The translations under genes and the position numbers were made by a program. From NCBI RefSeq assembly GCF_014641615.1, contig NZ_BMIB01000005.1, positions 14,150 through 78,149 of the forward strand: DNA of 64,000 bases. The letters are read 5' to 3'. Under the pieces are notes generated by a model. The model was not told the origin of the DNA. It was given only the letters and a program-made list of their open reading frames with translations, and did no database searches. The stretch is from Filimonas zeae. Lineage in GTDB: Bacteria; Bacteroidota; Bacteroidia; Chitinophagales; Chitinophagaceae. Shown here piece by piece: positions 15,346-23,667 of this stretch. Each line of letters starts with the position of its first letter. Within the stretch, counting starts at the first letter, position 1.

Positions 15346-17682
15346 ATGCTATTTCACTTTTTCAAAACTACCTGGCGCGCCTTTCGCAAACAGAAACTAT
15401 ATTCTGTAATTAATATTACCGGCCTGGCCCTGGGAATGGCCTGCAGTCTGCTAATTGCCCTTTGGGTAAAAGACGAACTGGCATACGACCGCTTTTATCC
15501 CGGTTACCAGCAGTTATACCAGGTAAAGTACAATGGCACACACGAAGGAAAAATGTTCACCAACCCGGCAACACCCGGCCCCATGGCTGCTGCTCTTAAA
15601 GCGGAAGTGCCAGGCGTAGCGATAAGCACCCGTATCAGCTGGGAGCAGGATGTATTGATTACCGTACAGCAAAAAGCAGCCAGAGAAACAGGCATAAAAG
15701 CAACCGCAGACTTTTTTAAAGTATTTGCTGTACCTATGCTTGATGGTAATGCGGCGCAGGCCCTCCATAACCCTTCAGATATAGTAATTACACGCCGCCT
15801 GGCAGAAAAATATTTTGGCACAGTGCGGTGTGCAGGGCAAACGTTGATGGCTGATACTAACCAGTTTTATACCGTGGCGGGAGTGATAGAAAACCTGCCG
15901 GCACAATCCACCCTTCAATACGATTGGGTACGCCCTTTTCCCCAACCAGAGCCTGAGTGGATGCAGAACTGGCACAGCAATGCTTTCCGTACTTTTATAA
16001 AACTACAACCGGGCGTTACCCTGGCCAGTGTTGAAGCTGGTGTAAAACATATTTACGACCGGCACAGCGAAAATAGCCGCCGCAAAACAGCCTTACTACA
16101 ACCATTGGCCCATATACATTTGTACTCAGAGTTTGAGAACGGAAAACCCTCTGGCGGCCCCATCAGTTATGTGCGCATTTTTACCGGCATTGCCACTTTT
16201 ATATTGCTGATAGCCTGCATCAACTTTATGAATATGACTACCGCCCGCGCCAGTATCCGCACCAAAGAAACCGGTGTACGCAAAATACTGGGCGCTGCGC
16301 GCAGTCGTCTGTTCCGGCAGTTTCTGGGCGAAGCCTTTCTTAACTGTCTGCTGGCGCTGCTGGTGGCATTTACCATAGTACAACTGTGCCTGCCTGCCTT
16401 CAATAGCCTGCTGGGCAAGAACATACAGCTAAGCCTGTCACCTGTATTGCTTACAGGCGTACTGCTGTTACTGATTATTACCACCTTATTATCCGGCATT
16501 TATCCGGCACTACTGTTGTCTGCCAAAGCGCCGGTAAGCATGTTACGCAATACCATCAACTCCCGTATCAGTGCTGCACTGTTTCGTAAATCACTGGTAG
16601 TGCTTCAGTTTACCATTTCTATTTTTCTCATCATTGCCATTCTGGGTATTCACCGGCAACTGAAATATACCCGTGAAAAAAATCTGGGATTGGATAATGA
16701 GCATATGGTATATATTCCACTGGAAGGCAGGCTGCTAAACCAGCGGGAGGCTTTCCGTCAGCAGGTACTGCAATCATCTGTTATTGCTTCCGCCACGTTT
16801 TCATCTGAAGTACCGGCAGAGATTAACCTATCCAGCAGCGGCCTCAGCTGGCAGGGAATGGATGAAAAAAGCGATCTGAATATTTTCACCGCCACGGTAG
16901 GGCCGGATTTTCTCAAAACCATGAATATTCCATTAGCGGCCGGGCGGGATTTTGCTTCCACGTCAGACACTTCCGGCTTTGTTATTAACGAGACTATGGC
17001 TGCCATACTGGGGCCGGAAGCATTAGGCAAAACGTTGGAGTTCTGGGGTATAAAGGGGCCTGTACTGGGCATTGTAAAAAACTTTCATTACGCCTCACTC
17101 TATCAGCAGATTGAACCGCTTATTCTCTGCTACTATCCATCCGATACCCGGTATATGCTGGTGAAACTACGGGGAGGCAGTATTTCCGCAGGTTTGGAAA
17201 CAGTGCGTAAATTATACCATCAGTTTAATCCGCAATATCCGTTTACCTATCACTTTACAGATGAGGTGTACGACCGGTTGTATAAAAGCGAAAACATTAC
17301 CGGCACCCTCGTTTCTTATGCCAGTATACTGGCCATTATTATATCCAGCCTGGGACTGCTGGGTTTAAGCACCTTTATGGCAGAGCAACGCCGTAAAGAA
17401 ATAGGTATCCGGAAAGTGCTGGGCGCCACACTTACCCATGTTATCACGTTGCTGTCAGGAGATTTTATAGTACTGATAGGCATTGCCTTTCTCATTGCCT
17501 GCCCGGTAGGCTGGCTGGTGATGCATAAATGGCTGCAAACCTTTGCTTATAAAATTCAGCCTGGCTGGCTCATGTTTGCTGTTGCAGGGGGTATTGCCCT
17601 GGTAATCGCGTTAATTACCATGAGTTTTCAAACGTTTAAAGCAGCATTATACAATCCGGTTCATAATCTTCGGGCAGAATAA
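15346..17682 (+). CDS. FtsX/MacB-type ABC transporter permease
   Basis: The 778-residue protein has two copies of the MacB periplasmic core plus FtsX membrane unit. The first helix is at about residues 20-41, three helices lie at about 280-410, a second unit starts with a helix near 425, and the final three helices are near 660-765. The repeated TKETGVRKILGA and RKEIGIRKVLGA motifs are the cytoplasmic coupling helices. Bacteroidota carry many such permeases, regulated with LytTR or other systems, usually with the ATPase encoded elsewhere; none is adjacent here. Substrate is unknown. It is a different paralog from the permease at 35396. Confidence 0.92.
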   Translation: MLFHFFKTTWRAFRKQKLYSVINITGLALGMACSLLIALWVKDELAYDRFYPGYQQLYQVKYNGTHEGKMFTNPATPGPMAAALKAEVPGVAISTRISWEQDVLITVQQKAARETGIKATADFFKVFAVPMLDGNAAQALHNPSDIVITRRLAEKYFGTVRCAGQTLMADTNQFYTVAGVIENLPAQSTLQYDWVRPFPQPEPEWMQNWHSNAFRTFIKLQPGVTLASVEAGVKHIYDRHSENSRRKTALLQPLAHIHLYSEFENGKPSGGPISYVRIFTGIATFILLIACINFMNMTTARASIRTKETGVRKILGAARSRLFRQFLGEAFLNCLLALLVAFTIVQLCLPAFNSLLGKNIQLSLSPVLLTGVLLLLIITTLLSGIYPALLLSAKAPVSMLRNTINSRISAALFRKSLVVLQFTISIFLIIAILGIHRQLKYTREKNLGLDNEHMVYIPLEGRLLNQREAFRQQVLQSSVIASATFSSEVPAEINLSSSGLSWQGMDEKSDLNIFTATVGPDFLKTMNIPLAAGRDFASTSDTSGFVINETMAAILGPEALGKTLEFWGIKGPVLGIVKNFHYASLYQQIEPLILCYYPSDTRYMLVKLRGGSISAGLETVRKLYHQFNPQYPFTYHFTDEVYDRLYKSENITGTLVSYASILAIIISSLGLLGLSTFMAEQRRKEIGIRKVLGATLTHVITLLSGDFIVLIGIAFLIACPVGWLVMHKWLQTFAYKIQPGWLMFAVAGGIALVIALITMSFQTFKAALYNPVHNLRAE

Positions 17683-17769
17683 TTATACCTTATTCTGCCC
17701 TGCGCAGATACATTGCGTTGTATTGTTCGTGTTTTGAATGCAAATGGAATAACATGAAACATTCTACAT

Positions 17770-18093
17770 ATGAACAAATACGAGCGATTAAAAGCCGATC
17801 TGGAAAACAGCGGCAAAGGCAAAATGAAAGCCTTCGGTAGTTCTATGCTACCCATTCTGAAAAGTGGCACGCAGCTTACTTTTGAAAAAGCAGCGGTATA
17901 TAAACCCGGCGATATTGTATTCTGCAAGATAAAAGGACGGTATATAGATGCCCATAAGATTATTAAAACCGATGCACACAAAGGTTTTCTGATTGCGAAC
18001 AACCACGGCTTTGAAAATGGCTGGACACGCATCATCTACGGCCGGGTGATACTGGGAGAATACCAGCAAAAAGTAATTTATCAGGTACAATAG
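17770..18093 (+). CDS. Small S24/S26-like peptidase-fold protein
   Basis: The 107-residue protein resembles the catalytic core of S24 (LexA/phage repressor) and S26 (signal peptidase) proteases. It has FGSSMLPIL (about residues 22-30) with the Ser-Met-x-Pro box, then YKPGDIVFCKIKGRYIDAHKIIK, where His aligns with the His/Lys position of the second catalytic box (His in ER-type signal peptidases), and a final beta strand IIYGRVILGEY. There is no DNA-binding domain, no signal peptide and no membrane anchor, unlike true LexA or SPase I. It stands alone between an FtsX permease and a degraded receptor gene. A proteolytic role is not proven. Confidence 0.75.
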   Translation: MNKYERLKADLENSGKGKMKAFGSSMLPILKSGTQLTFEKAAVYKPGDIVFCKIKGRYIDAHKIIKTDAHKGFLIANNHGFENGWTRIIYGRVILGEYQQKVIYQVQ

Positions 18094-18100
18094 CCTTCTC

Positions 18101-18122
18101 CCGGCAGCAACCTAACTGCCGG
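18101..18122. terminator. Weak hairpin after the S24/S26-like gene
   Basis: A 7-bp GC-rich stem CCGGCAG / CTGCCGG with an 8-base loop starts 7 bases after the stop codon at 18093. The tail (AAAAACTTTTATT) is not a clean T-run, so termination efficiency is uncertain. Confidence 0.45.
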
Positions 18123-18220
18123 AAAAACTTTTATTACCTGCTCCTTATAGCTCACTCTTACCGGTATCAGCTGCTCATTCATCAGCATTACCTCATCAGG
18201 CCTTACCACGCGAATATTCT

Positions 18221-18349
18221 GTTGTTAACTACAAGCCGGAATCACGTATTGTACAATTCACATTCACCTGGCGTTTTGGCAACCAGCAGGTAAAAGCTGC
18301 CGCCGGCAGAAAAACAGGTATTGATGAAGCAAAAAGAAGAATGGAATAA
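18221..18349 (+). pseudogene. C-terminal remnant of an outer-membrane beta-barrel receptor gene
   Basis: A 42-codon stretch ends in TAA and reads YKPESRIVQFTFTWRFGN, then a basic tail with AAAGRKTGIDEAKRRME. This is the typical C-terminus of Bacteroidota TonB-dependent or OMP_b-brl_3 barrel proteins: the last beta strand with an aromatic-Phe-Gly end, then a RKTG-containing tail. There is no start codon and the sequence upstream of about 18221 does not continue the barrel, so the rest of the gene is lost. On the minus strand 18085-18217 a short frame with no start (NIRVVRPDEVMLMNEQ...) may be a second fragment. The rest of the 391-base gap (18094-18484) shows no gene. Confidence 0.7.
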
Positions 18350-18484
18350 TTATATGTTTATAACGCATTTGGGTACAGGCAATGGCCCGATAAAGAAGGG
18401 GGATGTACCGATGAACAGGCAAACCACTGCGGGTGTATTGGCAGTTATACCTCATCTTTACAGCTACAAACCGTTTTTGCGAGT

Positions 18485-21055
18485 ATGAGATATTTTAACA
18501 GCTTACTTTGTCTGGCCCTTTTCCCTCTGTTATTACAGGCACAAAGCCCGCTTACCGAAGCAGGCGTATCTGAACAACTGGCCCAATACCGTAAACAGGC
18601 AGTAAGCCAGATTACCTACACCCTGGGGCTGGATATTACCGGCTCACCCGGCACCCCCATAGCTGCTACAGAAAATATTACGTTTCATCTTTCCAATACC
18701 GGCAAGGCATTGCCGCTGGATTTTAAGGCCCCGGCAGGTGCTGTGCAGCAACTGGAAGTAAATGGCAAAAGCACGGCACCGCAATTGCTGAACGAGCATC
18801 TGATATTACCCGCTTCGCTGTTGCAGCGTGGCCGCAACCAGATAGCCATTCGCTTTACCGCAGGTGCAGCTGCACTTAACCGGAATGCAGATTATATGTA
18901 CACCCTGCTGGTGCCGGAACGTGCGCGTACAGTGTTTCCCTGTTTTGACCAGCCAGACCTGAAAGCTGTTTTTAACTTATCGCTGCAACTGCCATTGCAA
19001 TGGAAGGCCATTGCTAATGGTACTTTACAGGATTCTACCACTACAACCACCTGTAAACAATACCGCTTTAAAACTTCCGATACCATAAGCACTTATCTGT
19101 TTGCGTTTGTTGCCGGAAAATTTACAGAAACCGTTCGTCAGCTGGATGGACGCACCATCCACGGCCTTTACCGCGAAAACGATACAGCCAAACTCAGGCC
19201 CAGCCTGCCATCCATATTCAGCATCCAAAGCAATGCTTTGCGGTTTATGGAAGACTACACACAAATTCCTTATCCTTTTCAGCAATTTAATTTTGCGGCC
19301 CTGCCCGATTTTCAGTTTGGCGGAATGGAACATCCTGGTGCCATTCAGTACAAGGCGCCTACGCTATTTCTGGAAGAAAGCGCCACACGCGACCAGCTGA
19401 ACGCACGCAGCAATCTTTTATCGCACGAAACAGCACATATGTGGTTTGGCGATCTGGTTACCATGCGCTGGTTTAATGATGTATGGATGAAAGAGGTGTT
19501 TGCCAATTTTATGGCAGATAAGATTGGTAACCTTACCGTACAGAACAACAACTTTGATCTGAAATTTCTTACAGACCATTACCCTGCGGCTTACAGCGTA
19601 GACAGAACCGAAGGCACGCACCCCATACGCCAGCAGCTGAACAATCTTAAAGACGCCGGAAGCATGTATGGCAATATCATTTATCACAAGGCTCCTATTA
19701 TGATGCGCCAGCTGGAGCGTTTGATGGGTGCAGATTCTTTACGCACCGGACTACGTGAATACCTGCGCACCTATGCCAATGGTAACGCCTCATGGCCCGA
19801 CCTGATTAATATACTGGATCGTTATTGCGCTGCCGATCTGCAGGCATGGAATAAGGTATGGGTAAATGAAAGCGGACGGCCGGTAATCAGTTACAGGGCG
19901 GTGTTAGATAAAGGCCGTTTTATTGACTTTACCGTTACCCAAAAAGCAGAAGATGGCAGTTCTAAAATATGGCCACAGTTGTTTGAAATAGCATTGGTTT
20001 ACCCCGACCATGTAGAAGAAGTTACCGTAAACATGAATAGCGGAAAAGTGCATCTGCCAGAACTTGTTGGCCGCAAAGTACCGGCTGCACTGGTATTTAA
20101 TGCCAACGGGCAAGGGTATGGCGTTTTTCCTTATGTATTCGATAAGGCCAACCAGACCTTTAACCTACCCTCTCCCCTGCTGAGGGCAAGTGCTTACCTG
20201 AATCTGTATGAAAATATTCTGCGGGGTAACGGCCCATCGCACACAGCATGGCTTCCTTTTTACACAAGTGCTATCAGCGCGGAAAAAGACGAACTGTGTC
20301 TGAACATGCTGCTGGATCAGCTGCAGAATATTTACTGGCGCTTCTTTCCTGCGCCATACAGGCAAACCATTGCTAAAGAAGCAGAGCAGATATTATGGCG
20401 TACGCTTGCTGAAAATACCAATGCCAACCAGCAAAAGCTGTTGTTTAAAGCTTATAGCAATATGGCGCTCAACCGTGCTGCTCAGGATACCCTGTTCCGC
20501 ATATGGCAAACACAGCAGGCACCCGGAAATATAAAACTGGTAGAAGATGATTACAATAACCTGGCAGCCGCTTTATGTATCAGGGCATACCCCGGTTCAG
20601 ATACCATTGCCCTGGCACAGCTGGCACGCATTCATAATGCCGATCGCAAGCTCCGCTGGCAGTTTCTGATGCCGGCTTTATCTGATGTACCTGCCCGCCG
20701 CGACAGCTTTTTCCAGGCACTTTCCAAACCTGAAAACAGAACCAAAGAAGCCTGGGTAGGTACTGCGTTAAATTACCTGCATCACCCGCTACGCACTGCT
20801 TATTCTGTAAAGTATTTACCCCAAAGCCTGGAACTGGTAGAAGAAATACAAAAAACAGGCGATATATTCTTTCCGCAAAACTGGCTGCAGGCAACACTGG
20901 GTTATTATCAGTCTGAAGAAGCTGTAGTTATTATTAAACGCTTTCTTCAGCAGCATAAAAACTATAATCCCAAACTGAAGAATAAAATATTGCAGGCGGC
21001 AGATAACGTTTTCCGCGCACACCAACTACCCGCGTCTGCACAAACGGTACAATAA
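18485..21055 (+). CDS. Secreted M1 family aminopeptidase
   Basis: The 856-residue protein has a signal peptide (about 1-19) and an M1 domain. The exopeptidase signature is FGGMEHPGAIQY (residues about 279-290). The zinc site is His314-Glu315-x-x-His318 in SHETAHMWFGD, with the third ligand Glu337 in WMKEVFANF, 18 residues after the second His. The usual NEGFA around that Glu is KEVFA here. The C-terminal 350 residues form the alpha-helical ERAP-like region. It should trim N-terminal residues from peptides in the periplasm or at the surface, a nutritional role common in Bacteroidota. It appears monocistronic. Confidence 0.92.
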   Translation: MRYFNSLLCLALFPLLLQAQSPLTEAGVSEQLAQYRKQAVSQITYTLGLDITGSPGTPIAATENITFHLSNTGKALPLDFKAPAGAVQQLEVNGKSTAPQLLNEHLILPASLLQRGRNQIAIRFTAGAAALNRNADYMYTLLVPERARTVFPCFDQPDLKAVFNLSLQLPLQWKAIANGTLQDSTTTTTCKQYRFKTSDTISTYLFAFVAGKFTETVRQLDGRTIHGLYRENDTAKLRPSLPSIFSIQSNALRFMEDYTQIPYPFQQFNFAALPDFQFGGMEHPGAIQYKAPTLFLEESATRDQLNARSNLLSHETAHMWFGDLVTMRWFNDVWMKEVFANFMADKIGNLTVQNNNFDLKFLTDHYPAAYSVDRTEGTHPIRQQLNNLKDAGSMYGNIIYHKAPIMMRQLERLMGADSLRTGLREYLRTYANGNASWPDLINILDRYCAADLQAWNKVWVNESGRPVISYRAVLDKGRFIDFTVTQKAEDGSSKIWPQLFEIALVYPDHVEEVTVNMNSGKVHLPELVGRKVPAALVFNANGQGYGVFPYVFDKANQTFNLPSPLLRASAYLNLYENILRGNGPSHTAWLPFYTSAISAEKDELCLNMLLDQLQNIYWRFFPAPYRQTIAKEAEQILWRTLAENTNANQQKLLFKAYSNMALNRAAQDTLFRIWQTQQAPGNIKLVEDDYNNLAAALCIRAYPGSDTIALAQLARIHNADRKLRWQFLMPALSDVPARRDSFFQALSKPENRTKEAWVGTALNYLHHPLRTAYSVKYLPQSLELVEEIQKTGDIFFPQNWLQATLGYYQSEEAVVIIKRFLQQHKNYNPKLKNKILQAADNVFRAHQLPASAQTVQ

Positions 21056-21076
21056 AAGCAACCATACAATTACCCT

Positions 21077-21130
21077 TGCATACATGCAACGGCCATACAG
21101 TATCCATTGTATGGCCGTTGCATGTATGCA
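21077..21130. repeat. Long perfect inverted repeat
   Basis: The arms 21077-21099 and 21108-21130 are perfectly complementary over 23 bases and enclose an 8-base loop. It lies 22 bases past the M1 gene. No T-run follows on either strand, so this is not a standard intrinsic terminator, though it could block transcription or protect the mRNA 3' end. The downstream 140 bases up to 21270 are AT-rich and show no gene. Confidence 0.8.
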
Positions 21131-21270
21131 GCCTTTGTGCACACCAGCCCAAATGTTCCTTAACAAACAGGTAAGTGTTGTTAAGAAACTAAGAAGATAG
21201 CGGTTTATTCATAAATAGTATTGCTATTGGCATGATTTAAGCTTACATTGTACACAAAAAAAACATTTCC

Positions 21271-21453
21271 ATGAAAAGCAACAGCACCACTACAGCCCCG
21301 GTTTACACAGCAATTAACACCAGCGATGACTCATGGAACATGCGTGAAATGATTATCCGTTTTGGTGTTACCCAGGCTGATATACTGGCCGCAGTAAGAG
21401 AAGTAGGAAAAAACAAAGAGAAAGTAGAAGCTTACCTGGCTGGCAGAAAATAA
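21271..21453 (+). CDS. DUF3606-like small protein
   Basis: The 60-residue protein has a polar N-terminus and a core WNMREMIIRFGVTQADILAAVREVGKNKEKVEAYL that fits the DUF3606 pattern: a Trp-containing helix, Phe-Gly-Val-Thr turn, then a Val-Gly before a final helix. Function is unknown; such proteins are often found with stress genes. It has its own long terminator and looks like a single-gene unit. It is short, but the family match and the flanking terminator support it as a real gene. Confidence 0.75.
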   Translation: MKSNSTTTAPVYTAINTSDDSWNMREMIIRFGVTQADILAAVREVGKNKEKVEAYLAGRK

Positions 21454-21472
21454 AACCGGGTTACACCGCATC

Positions 21473-21516
21473 AGCCCCGCCGTAAATAACAAGGTTTATT
21501 TACGGCGGGGCTTTTT
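21473..21516 (+). terminator. Strong intrinsic terminator after the DUF3606 gene
   Basis: A perfect 17-bp stem (21473-21489 with 21496-21512) and a 6-base loop are followed by a T-run. It separates the DUF3606 gene from the helicase promoter. Confidence 0.9.
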
Positions 21517-21518
21517 AG

Positions 21519-21526
21519 TACCTTTG
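21519..21526 (+). promoter_or_regulatory. -7 box of the DEAD helicase gene
   Basis: TACCTTTG matches the Bacteroidota TAnnTTTG -7 consensus exactly. It lies 22 bases before the helicase ATG and just after the upstream terminator. Confidence 0.6.
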
Positions 21527-21548
21527 CGTTTCATTTACCTGTGTTTTT

Positions 21549-22877
21549 ATGACTTTTTCCGAATTAAATCTGAGTGCCCCGTTACTGAAAGCTCTGGACG
21601 AAATGGGCTATACCACACCTACCACTATTCAGCAGAAGGCGTTTTCAGTAATTATGTCCGGCCAGGACGTATGTGGCATAGCCCAAACCGGTACCGGTAA
21701 AACACTGGCCTACCTGCTGCCCTGTCTGCGCCAGTTAACATACTCTAAAGAACGCAATCCGCAAATGCTGGTGCTGGTGCCTACACGGGAACTGGTAGTG
21801 CAGGTAGTAGAAGCCGCTCAAAAACTCACCGCGCACATGAGCCTGGAAGTAGCCGGTGTGTATGGTGGTGTTAATATGAATCCGCAGCGGGATATGGTAG
21901 AGCGCGGACTTGACGTTCTGGTAGCCACTCCCGGACGTTTATTTGATCTGGCAGCCAGCGGCTCGCTGCGAATGAAAGGCATTAAGAAACTGGTGATAGA
22001 TGAAATGGACGAAATGCTGAACCTGGGATTTCGTACACAATTGACGAATATATTGGACATGTTACCGGCACGCAGGCAAAACCTGTTATTTTCTGCCACT
22101 ATGCCGGAAGAACTTACCAGCTTAATACACGATTATTTCAACAGCAATATAACCCGTATTGAAGCGGCACCTGCCGGGCAGCCGCTGGAAAACATTCAGC
22201 AGACCGCTTACGCCGTGCCTAACTTTTACACCAAAGTAAACCTGTTAGAGCTGCTGCTGCAACAGCATGAGCAAATGAGCAAGGTGCTGGTGTTTGTAGC
22301 CACCAAAAGCCTGGCCGATCAGCTGTATGAACAACTGGAAACTAAATTTCCTGAGCAGGCAGGTATTATTCACTCCAACAAAGAGCAGAATTACCGCTTT
22401 AACACCGTGCGCCAGTTTCAGAATGGTACCTACCGGTTTATTATTGCTACGGATATTGTGGCGCGCGGTATAGACATATCCGAAGTAACCCATGTAATTA
22501 ATTTTGATTTACCGGAAGTACCGGAAAACTATATTCACCGTATTGGCCGTACCGGCCGTGCAGATAAAAAGGGTATTGCTATTTCCTTTATTACAGAGCG
22601 GGAGCAGGAACAGCAGCAAAAGATTGAAACGCTGATGAACTATCAGATACCCATGATTCCCATACCGGAAAACCTGGTCATTTCTTCTGTTCTTACCCCC
22701 GACGAAGAGCCGAAGGTGTACATGAAGGTGGTACCTGCTGTACAACCCCGTAAAGATGCAGGCGCGTCTTTTCATGAAAAGAAAGCTAAAAACCAGAAAG
22801 TGAACGTAAGGGTAAGCCATGCCGATAAAATGATGAAGAAATACGGCAAGCCTAAAAAGCGGCCGAAGAAAAGATAA
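21549..22877 (+). CDS. DEAD-box family ATP-dependent RNA helicase
   Basis: The 442-residue protein carries the full helicase motif set: Q motif (YTTPTTIQQKAF), motif I AQTGTGKT (about 42-49), PTRELV, TPGRLFDL, motif II, SATMPEEL, and in the second RecA domain ATDIVARGIDIS and HRIGRTGR. Motif II reads Asp-Glu-Met-Asp instead of Asp-Glu-Ala-Asp. The C-terminal 60 residues are Lys/Arg-rich and probably bind RNA. Such proteins unwind structured RNA in ribosome assembly or mRNA decay, often in the cold. Its promoter box and terminator mark a single-gene unit. Confidence 0.95.
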   Translation: MTFSELNLSAPLLKALDEMGYTTPTTIQQKAFSVIMSGQDVCGIAQTGTGKTLAYLLPCLRQLTYSKERNPQMLVLVPTRELVVQVVEAAQKLTAHMSLEVAGVYGGVNMNPQRDMVERGLDVLVATPGRLFDLAASGSLRMKGIKKLVIDEMDEMLNLGFRTQLTNILDMLPARRQNLLFSATMPEELTSLIHDYFNSNITRIEAAPAGQPLENIQQTAYAVPNFYTKVNLLELLLQQHEQMSKVLVFVATKSLADQLYEQLETKFPEQAGIIHSNKEQNYRFNTVRQFQNGTYRFIIATDIVARGIDISEVTHVINFDLPEVPENYIHRIGRTGRADKKGIAISFITEREQEQQQKIETLMNYQIPMIPIPENLVISSVLTPDEEPKVYMKVVPAVQPRKDAGASFHEKKAKNQKVNVRVSHADKMMKKYGKPKKRPKKR

Positions 22878-22883
22878 CAGCAG

Positions 22884-22918
22884 CGCCTTACCAATAACCG
22901 GTAAGGCGTTCGCTTTTA
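22884..22918 (+). terminator. Terminator after the helicase gene
   Basis: A perfect 9-bp stem CGCCTTACC / GGTAAGGCG with a 7-base loop lies 7 bases past the stop, followed by TTCGCTTTTATA. Confidence 0.75.
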
Positions 22919-22969
22919 TACCTGATAATGGCTTTATTATTGAAAGAAACCGGGGTAAATTGCTGATAT

Positions 22970-23623
22970 ATGGACTATGCAATACTGGCATCGCAACTAA
23001 GAAAGCCGGAGGGCGAAAACGGCAGGCGGGTAGCTGAAAACATGAACGCCTCTAATAGTTTAATTACCCTGCATACCGTAGCCCACCTGCAGCTGGCAGC
23101 CGGAGATGCGGTGTTAGAAATAGGTATGGGCAATGGATTCTTTTGCAAAGATGTGGTACAATGGCAGCGAGACATTACCTATGCCGGTTGCGATTTCAGC
23201 GAATTGATGGTTACCGAAGCTACTGCATTCAACCAGCTTTGGATAGAGGCAGAACGCGCCTCTTTTCACGAATGCGAAGCCTGTGCACTGCCCTTCTCTA
23301 ACAACACTTTTAATAAGGTATTTAGTGTAAATACTATTTACTTCTGGGAGCAGCCGTTAACAGAGTTGGCAGAGATACTACGTGTGCTACAGCACGGAGG
23401 AAAAGTGGTAATAGCCTTGCGCAGCCGGGCAAGTATGCAACAGCTACCCTTTACGGCATATGGTTTTAACCTTTACGAAACCGCTGAGGTAGAACAATTA
23501 CTGCAACAGGCTGGCTTTACAGATATACACAGCATAGAGGAAGCAGAGCCTCCGTTTGAGGTGCACGGGCACGATAAACATATACAACTACAGGCGTTGT
23601 ATATTATAGGCTGTAAACCTTAA
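22970..23623 (+). CDS. Class I SAM-dependent methyltransferase
   Basis: The 217-residue protein has a Methyltransf_11-type fold. Motif I is VLEIGMGNGFFCKDV (about 45-59), the acidic residue after strand 2 is in YAGCDFSELMV, and the later ACALPFSNNTFNKVFSVNTIYFW stretch is the region where UbiE-like enzymes place their PF..FD motif. The acceptor is unknown. No signal peptide or membrane segment. It is followed 44 bases later by an old yellow enzyme gene in the same direction, perhaps co-transcribed. Confidence 0.88.
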   Translation: MDYAILASQLRKPEGENGRRVAENMNASNSLITLHTVAHLQLAAGDAVLEIGMGNGFFCKDVVQWQRDITYAGCDFSELMVTEATAFNQLWIEAERASFHECEACALPFSNNTFNKVFSVNTIYFWEQPLTELAEILRVLQHGGKVVIALRSRASMQQLPFTAYGFNLYETAEVEQLLQQAGFTDIHSIEEAEPPFEVHGHDKHIQLQALYIIGCKP

Positions 23624-23667
23624 CTATCCCTTTCATTACATAATTCAATTTTTGTAAAAACAAGTAC

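Noticed and set aside
18116..18220. Continuation of the receptor remnant upstream on the plus strand
   Set aside because: The frame is open but the residues (Leu/Pro/Ser-rich) do not look like barrel strands, so the similarity stops near 18221.
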